From DASQEH01 sp038239485 (GTDB lineage Bacteria > Actinomycetota > Actinomycetes > Propionibacteriales > Nocardioidaceae), in the NCBI GenBank assembly GCA_038239485.1, contig JBBSET010000018.1, positions 1 through 56,257 of the forward strand: DNA of 56,257 nt, written 5' to 3'. Positions 24,571-34,975 of the stretch are shown piece after piece. The stretch's first letter is position 1. Each line of letters starts with the position of its first letter. Both the position numbers and the translations under genes were made by a program. The notes beneath the pieces are model-generated. The model ran no database searches. It had not been told where the DNA came from and saw nothing but the letters and a program-made list of their open reading frames with translations.

Positions 24571-25557
24571 ATGACACTGCATCCGGAGCACGTCGGCCAG
24601 CGTGTCGTGGTACGCGTCACAGTCCCGGGCGAGCTCGGTCCCAGCGGCGGCCCGGCGATGACCGACGTGCTCGGCATCCTCGAGGCCCACAGCGCCGAGA
24701 CGCTGGTGGTGCGCCGGCTCGACGACGTGATGGTCACGATCCTGCGACGCGACATCGTGACGTCGAAACCGGTTCCGCCGCGGCCGTCGGCACGCCATCG
24801 GATATCGGCCGCCGACCTGCAGCGGATCTGTGCCGCCGGCTGGGTCGCCCCCGTCCTTGAGCACCTCGGCGACTGGCTGCTGCGGGCGGCCGGCGGGTTC
24901 ACCGGCCGCGCGAACTCCGTGCTCGCCACTGGAGACCCCGGGGTCGCGACGGACACCGCACTGGAGGCGGTGAGCCGTTTCTACACCCGCCTGCACCTGC
25001 CAAGCCAGGCCGCGGTGATCGTCGGTTCGGAAGAGCTGAGCGCCCTGACGGAGCGAGGCTGGACCCGATCGCGCCCGCAGGAGTCGGACACCCTGGTCCA
25101 GATCGCGTCGGTGTCGATGGCTCGCCGCGCCGCTCACGATCGGTCGGCCGTCGAGGACGTCAAGATCCTCGAGCAGCTCACCGACGGCTGGATGACGCGC
25201 TACGGACGCACCGCGGGAGCTGAGAGTGCGGCCGTCAGGGCCGTCTTGTCGAGCGGTGACAGGGTCGCCTTCGCTCAGCTGGGCGAGCCTGCCGTGGCCA
25301 TCGGGCGCGGCGTGCTCACCGGGGACTGGCTGGGGTTGTCCGCGGTCGACGTCGACGAGCCTCTGCGCGGTACCGGACGCGGCGAGGCGATCGTGGATGC
25401 ATTGCTGGCGTGGGGGGCCGCGCGAGGCGCGCGGTCGGCATACCTGCAGGCCTTGGGGAGCAACGAGCACGCGCTCTCCCTTTATGCCCGATACGGGTTC
25501 ACCACCCACCACGCCTACCGCTACCTCCGCCCTGGCTTGCCCCGTGAGGGCGGCTGA
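24571..25557 (+). CDS. GNAT acetyltransferase with extra N-terminal domains
   Basis: A 328-residue protein whose C-terminal half is a GNAT acetyltransferase: VDEPLRGTGRGEAIVDALLA is the acetyl-CoA-binding motif A (RGTGRG), followed by NEHALSLYARYGFTTHHAY. The first 70 residues form a small beta domain (GQRVVVRVTVPGE, then VTILRRDIVTS), the middle a second GNAT-like half (NSVLATGDPG). Such tandem or double GNAT proteins occur near fdx in other actinobacteria; the substrate is unknown. The ATG is preceded by GGGAG and the gene is divergent from the ferredoxin gene. Confidence 0.85.
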   Translation: MTLHPEHVGQRVVVRVTVPGELGPSGGPAMTDVLGILEAHSAETLVVRRLDDVMVTILRRDIVTSKPVPPRPSARHRISAADLQRICAAGWVAPVLEHLGDWLLRAAGGFTGRANSVLATGDPGVATDTALEAVSRFYTRLHLPSQAAVIVGSEELSALTERGWTRSRPQESDTLVQIASVSMARRAAHDRSAVEDVKILEQLTDGWMTRYGRTAGAESAAVRAVLSSGDRVAFAQLGEPAVAIGRGVLTGDWLGLSAVDVDEPLRGTGRGEAIVDALLAWGAARGARSAYLQALGSNEHALSLYARYGFTTHHAYRYLRPGLPREGG

Positions 25558-25589
25558 CCACGGCCAGGCTCAGCTGACAGCAGCCGCGC

Positions 25590-27254
25590 TCAGGTGCCAC
25601 CACGACGGCGGCATACCACCGCGTCCCGGGCGGGGTAGGACGAGTGGTACGTCTCGACTCGGCGTGGTTGGCCGCGATGGGCCGACGTCCTCGTCACGTC
25701 GACGGCGAAACCGGCGGCGCCGCGGCGCGGGACGCACCCTGGTGTCATGTCCCGCTGGACCTGGGGACGGGTGACGTCGTAGCGGCCGGATGTCGCGAGC
25801 CTGACGGCCCAGTACGGCGAGCTCCACAGCTGCACGTGGACCGTCGCCCGCGTCACCCACGAATGGACGTAGACACCGTAGGGGGTGGAGTTCTGCCACG
25901 AGAGGTCCGACGAAGCGGGTTGGACGAGGGCGTCCATCCCGTCGGCCACCCCGCGCAGCCGTCCCGGGTCGGGCGTCCGCTGCACGTCGGACATCCCCGC
26001 GGTCAAGGCTGCGCGGTAGACGGCGCTGGCCACGAGCGACTGAGCCGCGGTGTCACCGCTGCTGACCCGGCCGAGGAAGCTGAAGGTCGCCCGCGGCTCG
26101 ACCAGGGCGCCGTCGAGCTGGTCCGCTGCCTGCTGCCCGCCGGTGACGTCGCGACGGGCGAGCGGGACAGCCACCGCTGCCACCGGCTTTCGCAGCCGGA
26201 GCATCCGCGCGTCTGCGGTGGTGAACGGTGGCGGATCGGGGCTGAAATGCACCGGCGCGTGCCTGGCCGCGCCTGTTCGCCCCACCGCCTTGAGGACGGC
26301 CCTGGCCCAGGCGGGAGCGGCGATCGAGACGCCGCTTCGCGACGGGTCCACCCGCGGGCGACCATCGCGGAAGGCGATCGCGGCGTTGACCGGGTGGTAG
26401 GGAAGGGCCCTGATCAGGCTCTGTGAGCGGTCGAGCAGCCGGGTCGGCTCGACGGACAGCCGAAGCCGGCCGTCGCGAGTCTCGGACCGCAGCGACGAGA
26501 CGAAGGTCCGCGGCCGCAGGACGACATGCGTACCGGCGACGCGGATCGAGACCGGTGAGCTGACAGCAGTACTGGCGACAGTTCGCAGGAACCTGGATCC
26601 CGCGCCCGACGACACGGCCGGGTCGACGTTGTCGAGTGGCAGGGAAACCTTGTCGTCACCCGCGATGAGAGCGGCCTCGAGCCGCTGACCGGAACGGGCG
26701 AAGTCCAGAGCTCGGCCCTCCTGGGCGTACGTCAGCTCCGGCGCGCCCGACTGGAAGGACACCACGGCATCGACCGGACGACGGTCGACCACCGCTGCGA
26801 TATGGCGCAGGGTCGCATTGAGCTCGTGCTTGTCGACATCCACGACCGGCTTGAGAGACTCGCCGCCGGCCAGTACGTGCAACATGTGGCGAGGGTCCCA
26901 GCTGCTGCCGTCGAGACCCGCGCTGATGGTGGCTTCGAGATCGAAGGTCATCCCCGCCCTCTGTGGGTAGACCGAGAACGTGTGGTCGAGCACAGTGACC
27001 GTGATCCGGCGTTCCAACCTGGGGGCCAGCACATCCTGCAAGGTGGTGCTGGCCTCACCCTGCTTCATCCCCCCTACATCGATGCCGGCGATCTTGGTCC
27101 CGACGGGGAGTCGGTTACCTGCAGCGAGGTATCCCAGCACGTACAGACCGGCGATCAGGACGAGGAAGGCGAGGACGAAGAGGCCGCCGAAGCGCAGGTC
27201 GTGCGTGCGCGGCAGGTCGTCGACGTAGACGCGTCGGCGCGGCCACAGTCGCAC
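25590..27254 (-). CDS. VanW family membrane-anchored protein
   Basis: A 554-residue protein with an N-terminal cytosolic stretch, one membrane helix (FGGLFVLAFLVLIAGLYVLG, residues 22-41), YoaR-like putative peptidoglycan-binding domains (VGTKIAGIDVGGMKQGEA is the classic start) and a VanW domain at about 390-490 (FSFLGRVSSG, then NSTPYGVYVHS). Despite the name, VanW homologues do not themselves give vancomycin resistance, and their role is probably cell-wall related. It is the last gene of the run mshB - small membrane protein - vanW, with gaps of 10 and 5 bases. Confidence 0.88.
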   Translation of the reverse strand: MRLWPRRRVYVDDLPRTHDLRFGGLFVLAFLVLIAGLYVLGYLAAGNRLPVGTKIAGIDVGGMKQGEASTTLQDVLAPRLERRITVTVLDHTFSVYPQRAGMTFDLEATISAGLDGSSWDPRHMLHVLAGGESLKPVVDVDKHELNATLRHIAAVVDRRPVDAVVSFQSGAPELTYAQEGRALDFARSGQRLEAALIAGDDKVSLPLDNVDPAVSSGAGSRFLRTVASTAVSSPVSIRVAGTHVVLRPRTFVSSLRSETRDGRLRLSVEPTRLLDRSQSLIRALPYHPVNAAIAFRDGRPRVDPSRSGVSIAAPAWARAVLKAVGRTGAARHAPVHFSPDPPPFTTADARMLRLRKPVAAVAVPLARRDVTGGQQAADQLDGALVEPRATFSFLGRVSSGDTAAQSLVASAVYRAALTAGMSDVQRTPDPGRLRGVADGMDALVQPASSDLSWQNSTPYGVYVHSWVTRATVHVQLWSSPYWAVRLATSGRYDVTRPQVQRDMTPGCVPRRGAAGFAVDVTRTSAHRGQPRRVETYHSSYPARDAVVCRRRGGT

Positions 27255-27259
27255 GGAGC

Positions 27260-27649
27260 TCAGGCCCCCCAGCCGGCTGCGACGAGGACACCGCCGGTCG
27301 CGAGGAGCAGGAAGCTGATACCGAGCCCGTCGTTGGCGAACAGATAGTCACCGCCCGGATGCCAGATCAGCGTGGCCGCGATCGCACCGACCCACCCGGC
27401 GGCGGCGATGATGCCGAAGCCGCGGCCGATCAGGATTCTGGCGATCACGACGACGGCCACCGACCCCGCAACGCCGAGGACGAGGCCCCACGGCACGCTG
27501 ACGATCCCCGTCCGCCAGACCCCGCGCGAGACCAGCCCGGCGCATAGCGCCACCAGGACGGACGCGACGACGACCACGATCGCGGCGACGGCCGTGAGGG
27601 GGAACGATGCTGCCGGCTGTCGCGAGGCCGGTCGCCGAGAAGAAGCCAT
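27260..27649 (-). CDS. DUF6113-type four-helix membrane protein
   Basis: A 129-residue integral membrane protein with about four helices (LTAVAAIVVVVASVLVALCA, VVVIARILIGRGFGIIAAAG and others) and a basic N-terminal tail. It resembles the small DUF6113 proteins that sit between mshB and the vanW gene in many actinobacteria; the function is unknown. The ATG at 27649 lies ten bases after the mshB stop, and its stop is five bases before the vanW start. Confidence 0.75.
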   Translation of the reverse strand: MASSRRPASRQPAASFPLTAVAAIVVVVASVLVALCAGLVSRGVWRTGIVSVPWGLVLGVAGSVAVVVIARILIGRGFGIIAAAGWVGAIAATLIWHPGGDYLFANDGLGISFLLLATGGVLVAAGWGA

Positions 27650-27659
27650 CGGCGCGTTA

Positions 27660-28589
27660 TCACGCAACTCCGGCGAAGAGGTCGTTCTCGCGGTCCCCGC
27701 TCCCGGCCGCGCCGGTGCCTGGCCGCCCCTTGACCAGCCGGTAGAACTCGGTGGCCCAGACCTGGTTGCCGAGATTGTTCGACATCGCGAAGAACGGGCC
27801 GTCGAGGGTGATCTGCGTCGCATGGGCCTTCATCGCCGCGAGCTTCTGCTCCACGAACTCGTCGCCGTCGATCTCGGTGGTGATGTCTCGATCCGGAACG
27901 ACGAAGGAGGGCAGCGGACCATCGGGGTCCATCCCCTCGAACGTCGTCGTGTCGCCCAGGTCGCGCAGATGCCGAAGGCCCGCGCGCATCCGCTCCTCGG
28001 AGGTGGCGTTCCAGTAGATCTTGGGGATGTCCCAGGCCGGGCCGAGGTCGAGGCGGTACGACGGCGCGGCCGCGAGCATGCTGGCGTACATCGCGACGCG
28101 GTGCGCCTGGACGTGGTCGGGGTGCCCGTAGCCACCGTTCTGGTCGTAGGTCGCGAGCACCTGCGGCCGAGTCTCCCGGATGATCTCGACGAGGCGGTCA
28201 GCCGCCTCGTTGAGGTCGGCGGCCCAGAAGGAGTCCGGCCGGATCTCGGCGGGCGCGACCGCGCGGCCCATCTCGTCGTACGCCATGCCGGTGTCCCGGT
28301 AGTGGCCGGCACCGCCGAGGAACCGGTAGTCAGAGACGCCCAGCACCTCCAGGGCGTCCTCGAGCTCGCCGATGCGGTGCCGGCCGAGGCCGTCGTCGCG
28401 GTCGGCGGCGAGGTGGCTCAGCTCCTCGACCAGGACCTCGCCCTGCTCGCCCAGCGTGCAGGTGACGAGGGTGACACGGGCCCCCTCGGCGACATACTTC
28501 GCCATTGACGCGCCGTTGCCGATGGTCTCGTCGTCGGGGTGCGCGTGAACCAGGAGCAGTCTCCGGTCGGGCATCGGCTCCTGGCTCAT
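27660..28589 (-). CDS. mshB: N-acetyl-glucosaminyl-inositol deacetylase MshB
   Basis: A 309-residue zinc-dependent LmbE-family deacetylase, the second step of mycothiol synthesis (removing acetate from GlcNAc-Ins). The metal motifs AHPDDE (residues 16-21) and HPDH (about 155) are intact, and the family's GGYGHPDHVQAHR segment is exact. Mycothiol is the main thiol of actinobacteria, so this gene supports the taxonomic placement. It is the first gene of a three-gene run on the minus strand. Confidence 0.93.
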   Translation of the reverse strand: MSQEPMPDRRLLLVHAHPDDETIGNGASMAKYVAEGARVTLVTCTLGEQGEVLVEELSHLAADRDDGLGRHRIGELEDALEVLGVSDYRFLGGAGHYRDTGMAYDEMGRAVAPAEIRPDSFWAADLNEAADRLVEIIRETRPQVLATYDQNGGYGHPDHVQAHRVAMYASMLAAAPSYRLDLGPAWDIPKIYWNATSEERMRAGLRHLRDLGDTTTFEGMDPDGPLPSFVVPDRDITTEIDGDEFVEQKLAAMKAHATQITLDGPFFAMSNNLGNQVWATEFYRLVKGRPGTGAAGSGDRENDLFAGVA

Positions 28590-28708
28590 GCGAGCAGCCT
28601 ACGACGGCCCCGAGTCGAGGTTGGCGACTCGCCCGACCGCCGAGCCGGGCATTGTCGGTGGCGCTGGGCGCCGTCTCCACGAAGTTCCTCGGACAATTGT
28701 TCCGCCGA

Positions 28709-28735
28709 TGTCGATTGCCGGCTTGTACGTTCGTC
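28709..28735 (+). promoter_or_regulatory. Candidate ECF42-type promoter
   Basis: TGTCGA at 28709-28714 and CGTC at 28732-28735 are separated by 17 bases, a good match to the -35 TGTCGA and -10 CG(A/T)C elements reported for ECF42 sigma factors. The -10 ends 57 bases before the YCII gene start. It suggests that the sigma factor encoded just downstream autoregulates the pair. Confidence 0.65.
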
Positions 28736-28792
28736 TTGTGGGTATCCGAGCGAGCTGACGAGGCCCGCCGACCGACCGAGAAGGGCACCACG

Positions 28793-29149
28793 ATGGCTCT
28801 CTACATGTTCAACCTCCACGAAGACGAGAAGGCGTACGCCGAGGGCGGCACCGCGGCATTCGACACCGTGATGAAGCTGCACCAGGAGTTCGCCGCAACG
28901 GTCGCCGCGGCGGGCGCGAAGATCGTCGCCGGCGAGGCCTTGCAGCCGCTCAGCACCGCCAAGTTCCTGCGTGAGAGTGGGACCGCCAATGTGCAGGCGA
29001 TCGACAACCCGCTTCCCGAGGTCAAGGAGACGCTCGGCGGGTTCTACGTCGTCGACGTCGCCGACGAGGCTCAGGCGATGGAGCTGGCCAAGAGCTGCCC
29101 GGCCATGTTCGGGTTCGTCGAGGTCCGGCCCGTGTGGGAGTTCAGCTGA
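28793..29149 (+). CDS. YCII/DGPF family protein, ECF42 partner
   Basis: A 118-residue YCII-related (DGPF) domain protein starting MALYMFNLHEDEKAYAEGG and ending GFVEVRPVWEFS. YCII proteins are small ferredoxin-like fold proteins, sometimes with weak hydrolase activity; the biochemical role in ECF42 loci is unknown. It lies directly upstream of, and overlaps by 16 bases, an ECF sigma factor with a C-terminal TPR-like extension: the standard ECF42 arrangement. Confidence 0.88.
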   Translation: MALYMFNLHEDEKAYAEGGTAAFDTVMKLHQEFAATVAAAGAKIVAGEALQPLSTAKFLRESGTANVQAIDNPLPEVKETLGGFYVVDVADEAQAMELAKSCPAMFGFVEVRPVWEFS

Positions 29150-30429
29150 GCGAAGGGGCCATCGGCCCCCCCGGGGGAGCCGGCCCCTCGGGCGCGGTGG
29201 AGCAGGCGCATCGCGACCACTGGGGCCGGGTCCTGGCGTCGACGCTGCGGTTCGCCCGCGACCTCGACATCGCCGAGGAGTCCACCGCCGACGCGTTCGA
29301 GATGGCTTTGCGGACCTGGCCGACGACGGGAGTGCCGAGATCAGTCGAAGCCTGGCTCATCACGGCCGCCCGGCGTCGCGCCATCGACCGGATCAGGCGT
29401 GAGTCGTCGCTGCGGCAGCGCGTCGCCGTCCTCGAGAGACAGCTGCTCGACGACGCCGACGACGCGGCGGTCTCCCCCCTATCGGCCGGGACCGGCTGGT
29501 CGCGGGCCGGCGGTGCCGTCGATGACGACGACGAGCTTAGGCTGGCGATCCTGTGCGCGCACCCCAGCCTTACGCGGCAGTCGCAGGTGATGCTCATGCT
29601 GCGGCTGGCGTGCGGCGCGTCGACCGAGGCGATCGCCGCGGCGTTCCTGATCAAGCCTGCGACTGCGGCGGCCCGCCTCACCCGGGCGAAAAAGAGCATC
29701 GTCAGCGTGGCTCGGACGGTCACCATGCCCGACGACAACGAGGTCGAGACCCGACTGGACGCGGTGCGGTCAGCGACGTACCTGACCTACACGCTCGGCC
29801 ACACGGCCGGCGAGGGCTCCGAGCTGCGCAACGCCGAGCTGGTCGGACATGCCCGGCACCTCGCTGCCACCCTCGCCCGCCGGCATCCGGCCGCCGAGAA
29901 CGCCGGGCTGCTCTCGCTCATCCTGCTCACGGAGGCGAGGGCAGCGGGGCGTGTCGTCGACGGGGACCAGGTGCTGTTGGCTGACGCCGACCGGACCCGG
30001 TGGGACTCAGTGCAGATCACCGCGGGTCTGGCCCTCCTCGAGCGGGCTCTGCGGGTGACGACGCCCGGACCGTTCGCGCTCCAGGCCGCGATCGCCGCCG
30101 AGCACGCCCGGGCCGTGGGCTTTGCGGACACCGACTGGTCGCGGATCGTGGAGCTCTATGGGTCACTCCTGCGGCTAGAGGCGAACCCGACGTTTGCAGT
30201 CGGCCGCGCCGTCGCGATCGGGCATGCGGTCTCGGCCGTCGCGGGCCTGGCGGACCTCGACGAGCTCAGCTCGGTGGCAGGACTCTCCGCTTACCCGTAC
30301 CTGCATGCCGCTCGGGCGGACTGTCTGCTCCGGCTCGGCCTGGCCGACGAGGCCAAGGCGGCATACCGGCAGGCGGGCGGGTGTGCGCGCAACGAGGTGG
30401 AGCGGGAATTCTTCCTGGCCCGGTCGTGA
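29134..30429 (+). CDS. ECF42-type sigma factor with TPR-like C-terminal extension
   Basis: A 431-residue sigma factor. Region 2 at about residues 22-90 (DIAEESTADAFEMALRTW, then SVEAWLITAARRRAIDRIRR), region 4 at about 135-195 (SQVMLMLRLACGASTEAIAA, then IKPATAAARLTRAKKSI), and a 230-residue helical C-terminal domain of the DUF6596/TPR type (NAGLLSLILLTEARAA, FALQAAIAAEHARA). ECF42 factors have no anti-sigma; the extension controls them. The chosen GTG overlaps the YCII gene; a GTG at 29197 is another option, so the start is uncertain. Confidence 0.88.
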   Translation: MGVQLSEGAIGPPGGAGPSGAVEQAHRDHWGRVLASTLRFARDLDIAEESTADAFEMALRTWPTTGVPRSVEAWLITAARRRAIDRIRRESSLRQRVAVLERQLLDDADDAAVSPLSAGTGWSRAGGAVDDDDELRLAILCAHPSLTRQSQVMLMLRLACGASTEAIAAAFLIKPATAAARLTRAKKSIVSVARTVTMPDDNEVETRLDAVRSATYLTYTLGHTAGEGSELRNAELVGHARHLAATLARRHPAAENAGLLSLILLTEARAAGRVVDGDQVLLADADRTRWDSVQITAGLALLERALRVTTPGPFALQAAIAAEHARAVGFADTDWSRIVELYGSLLRLEANPTFAVGRAVAIGHAVSAVAGLADLDELSSVAGLSAYPYLHAARADCLLRLGLADEAKAAYRQAGGCARNEVEREFFLARS

Positions 30430-30460
30430 CCTGGTCGCCCGGATGGCCGGCGAGCCGCTG

Positions 30461-32851
<2,391 letters not shown>

Positions 32852-32864
32852 GTCGCCCGACCGC

Positions 32865-33281
32865 TCAGCGCAGCTCCTGGATGCGGATCATGCTGCCGGC
32901 GGGATCGCGGACGGCGCAGTCGCGAATGCCGTACGGCTGCTCGGTCGGCTCCTGGACGACCTCGGCGTCGCTTGCCTGTAGCCGCTCGAAGGCACCGTCG
33001 AGATCCTTGCTGGCGAGCAGCAGCGAGGCGTACGTGCCCTTGGCCATCATCTCGGCGATGGTGCGGCGCTCGTCGTCGGTGATGCCGGGGTTGGCGGCCG
33101 GCGGGTACAAGACGATGGAGGTGCCGGGCTGGTCGGCCGGGCCGACCGTGATCCAGCGCATCTCGCCCTTGCCGACGTCGTTGCGGACCTCGAAGCCGAG
33201 AGTGTCGCGATAGAAGGCAAGGGATGCGGCCGGGTCGTCGTGCGGCAGAAAGCTCGCGTGAATAGTGATGTCCATGGGCAT
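32865..33281 (-). CDS. VOC/bleomycin-resistance-like protein
   Basis: A 138-residue glyoxalase-superfamily protein: ASFLPHDDPAASLAFYRDTL near the N-terminus and DCAVRDPAGSMIRIQELR at the end. Such proteins bind drugs or act as metal-dependent lyases or isomerases; the substrate is unknown. Its ATG shares one base with the stop of the upstream AraC gene (TGATG) and the UvrA-like gene follows 13 bases later. A second ATG two codons in is also possible. Confidence 0.85.
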   Translation of the reverse strand: MPMDITIHASFLPHDDPAASLAFYRDTLGFEVRNDVGKGEMRWITVGPADQPGTSIVLYPPAANPGITDDERRTIAEMMAKGTYASLLLASKDLDGAFERLQASDAEVVQEPTEQPYGIRDCAVRDPAGSMIRIQELR

Positions 33282-33739
33282 CAGGCTAATTGTGGTTCCG
33301 CGGCCGGTGCATCTCGATTCCTGACCGGTCTGGTCACCTGTTTCGCCACGCAGGGCGCGATGCCCGCCATCTCGCGCGTCGCGTCGCGTCGGTACGTGCT
33401 GGGCGGTACGCCGACAAGCTCGGTGAAGCGGGTGCTGAACGTGCCCAGCGACGAGCAGCCGACCGCGTAGCAGATCTCTGTCACGCTCAGGTCGCCACGA
33501 CGAAGCAGCGCCATCGCGCGCTCGATGCGGCGCGTCATCAGATACGAGTACGGCGACTCGCCGTAGGCGAGGCGGAACTGGCGGCTGAGGTGCCCCGCCG
33601 ACATGTGCGCGCCGCGGGCGAGCGCCTCGACGTCCAAGGGCTGCGCATACTCGCGGTCCATCCGGTCGCGGACCCGTCGCAGCCGTGCCAGGTCGCTGAG
33701 ATGCTGCGTCTGCTGGGTCGTAGCGGCTCTGCTGGTCAC
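33281..33739 (-). CDS. AraC-family small helix-turn-helix regulator
   Basis: A 152-residue regulator of the short AraC/XylS type (MarA/SoxS-like, no ligand-binding domain visible). Two HTH motifs: ALARGAHMSAGHLSRQFRLA and ITEICYAVGCSSLGTFSTRF (encoded as VTEICYAVGC...), with the family segment RIERAMALLRRGDLS between them. The GTG at 33739 is one of two nearby (also 33745). It is divergent from the LtrA gene and coupled by TGATG to the VOC gene, so it probably controls the VOC/UvrA-like operon. Confidence 0.88.
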   Translation of the reverse strand: MTSRAATTQQTQHLSDLARLRRVRDRMDREYAQPLDVEALARGAHMSAGHLSRQFRLAYGESPYSYLMTRRIERAMALLRRGDLSVTEICYAVGCSSLGTFSTRFTELVGVPPSTYRRDATREMAGIAPCVAKQVTRPVRNRDAPAAEPQLA

Positions 33740-33802
33740 CCGCACGATCCTGCCACGTCTGCGGCGACGATCAGGAGCCAGCGCGTCCGTAAGATGTGGG
33801 CG

Positions 33803-34975
33803 ATGACCGTGAAGCGCCCCCGGCTCCAGGCGCCGCGACCGGTCGACGGGGCACCCGTGACCACGCTGGAGCTGTTCTTCGACCTGGTCTTCGTCTTCTC
33901 GGTGACACAGCTGACCGGCCTCGTCCTGCACTCCCACGGCGCCTCCGGATACCTGCACGCCGGTGCTGTTCTCGTGGTGATCTTCTGGATGTACGACGGC
34001 TACGCCTGGCTCAGCAACAACGTGGGACCGAACTCAGCGTCCACCCGGATCCCGATGCTGCTCGCCATGACCGGGTTCCTGGTGATGGCGATCGCCATCC
34101 CGAACGTCTTCGGGCACACAGCGTGGCAGTTCGCCGTTGCGTACCTGCTCGTGGTCGCGCTGCATGCCTGGTCCTTCACCCGGTCGTCGCTGGGCAGCTC
34201 CGCGGTCGCGATCCGCGGCATCTTGCCGTACAACCTCGCCATCGGCCTCGGTCTCGTCCTCGCGGCGACGCTGGGGCCGGGTCATGCGTGGGTCGGGTGG
34301 ACGCTCTCGGTCCTGGTCATCGTCGTGACGGTGCTGAGGAACAACGAGTCGGGCTTCTCGCTCCGGGCCGAGCACTTCGCCGAGCGCCATCAGCTGATCA
34401 TCATCATCGCGCTCGGCGAGACGGTCATCGCGACCGGCCTGGGGGCCGGAGGCCACATCGACAAGGCTCAGATCCTCGCAGCGGTACTCATCTCGATGGC
34501 CCTGATCGCCGGACTCTGGTGGCTGTACTTCGGGGCCGATGACGCACGCGCGAGCCACGCCTTCGCCAGCATCGCGCCCGAGCGGATGGCGCACGAGGCG
34601 ATCCAGGCGTACTTCATCGCTCATCTGCTGCACATCGCGGGCCTGGTGCTGTTGGCGGCGGGCCTGCACCTCGTGGTCCATGCCCCTGGCCATCAGCTGG
34701 GTGCGCGCATGGCGCTGACGATGGCCGCAGGGTGTTCGACGTACCTCGCCGGAGAGGTCTTGTTCCGGGCCAGGCTCGGGCTCGGCGCCGTGCTTCCTCT
34801 CGCCGTCGGCTCGGTCGCCCTGCTGGCGACGACGACGGCCGGGATCTGGGCGACCGGGCTCGTCCAGCTGGGCGCGATGACCGTCGTGGTCGCCGCCGTC
34901 GTCGGCGCATCGGCGCTCGCAGAACGGCAGCCGACGTCAGCGTCTGAGGGCGAGCTCGATATCGGGAACGCGTAG
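33803..34975 (+). CDS. Low-temperature requirement A (LtrA) family membrane protein
   Basis: A 390-residue polytopic protein (about 12 helices) of the LtrA family. The N-terminal motif VTTLELFFDLVFVFSVTQLT is diagnostic, and RAEHFAERHQLIIIIALGET in the middle is the second conserved segment. The biochemical role is unknown; a Listeria member was linked to growth in the cold. ATG codons at 33794 and 33803 are both possible. The 3-prime end overlaps the convergent Nudix-kinase gene by 39 bases. Confidence 0.88.
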   Translation: MTVKRPRLQAPRPVDGAPVTTLELFFDLVFVFSVTQLTGLVLHSHGASGYLHAGAVLVVIFWMYDGYAWLSNNVGPNSASTRIPMLLAMTGFLVMAIAIPNVFGHTAWQFAVAYLLVVALHAWSFTRSSLGSSAVAIRGILPYNLAIGLGLVLAATLGPGHAWVGWTLSVLVIVVTVLRNNESGFSLRAEHFAERHQLIIIIALGETVIATGLGAGGHIDKAQILAAVLISMALIAGLWWLYFGADDARASHAFASIAPERMAHEAIQAYFIAHLLHIAGLVLLAAGLHLVVHAPGHQLGARMALTMAAGCSTYLAGEVLFRARLGLGAVLPLAVGSVALLATTTAGIWATGLVQLGAMTVVVAAVVGASALAERQPTSASEGELDIGNA

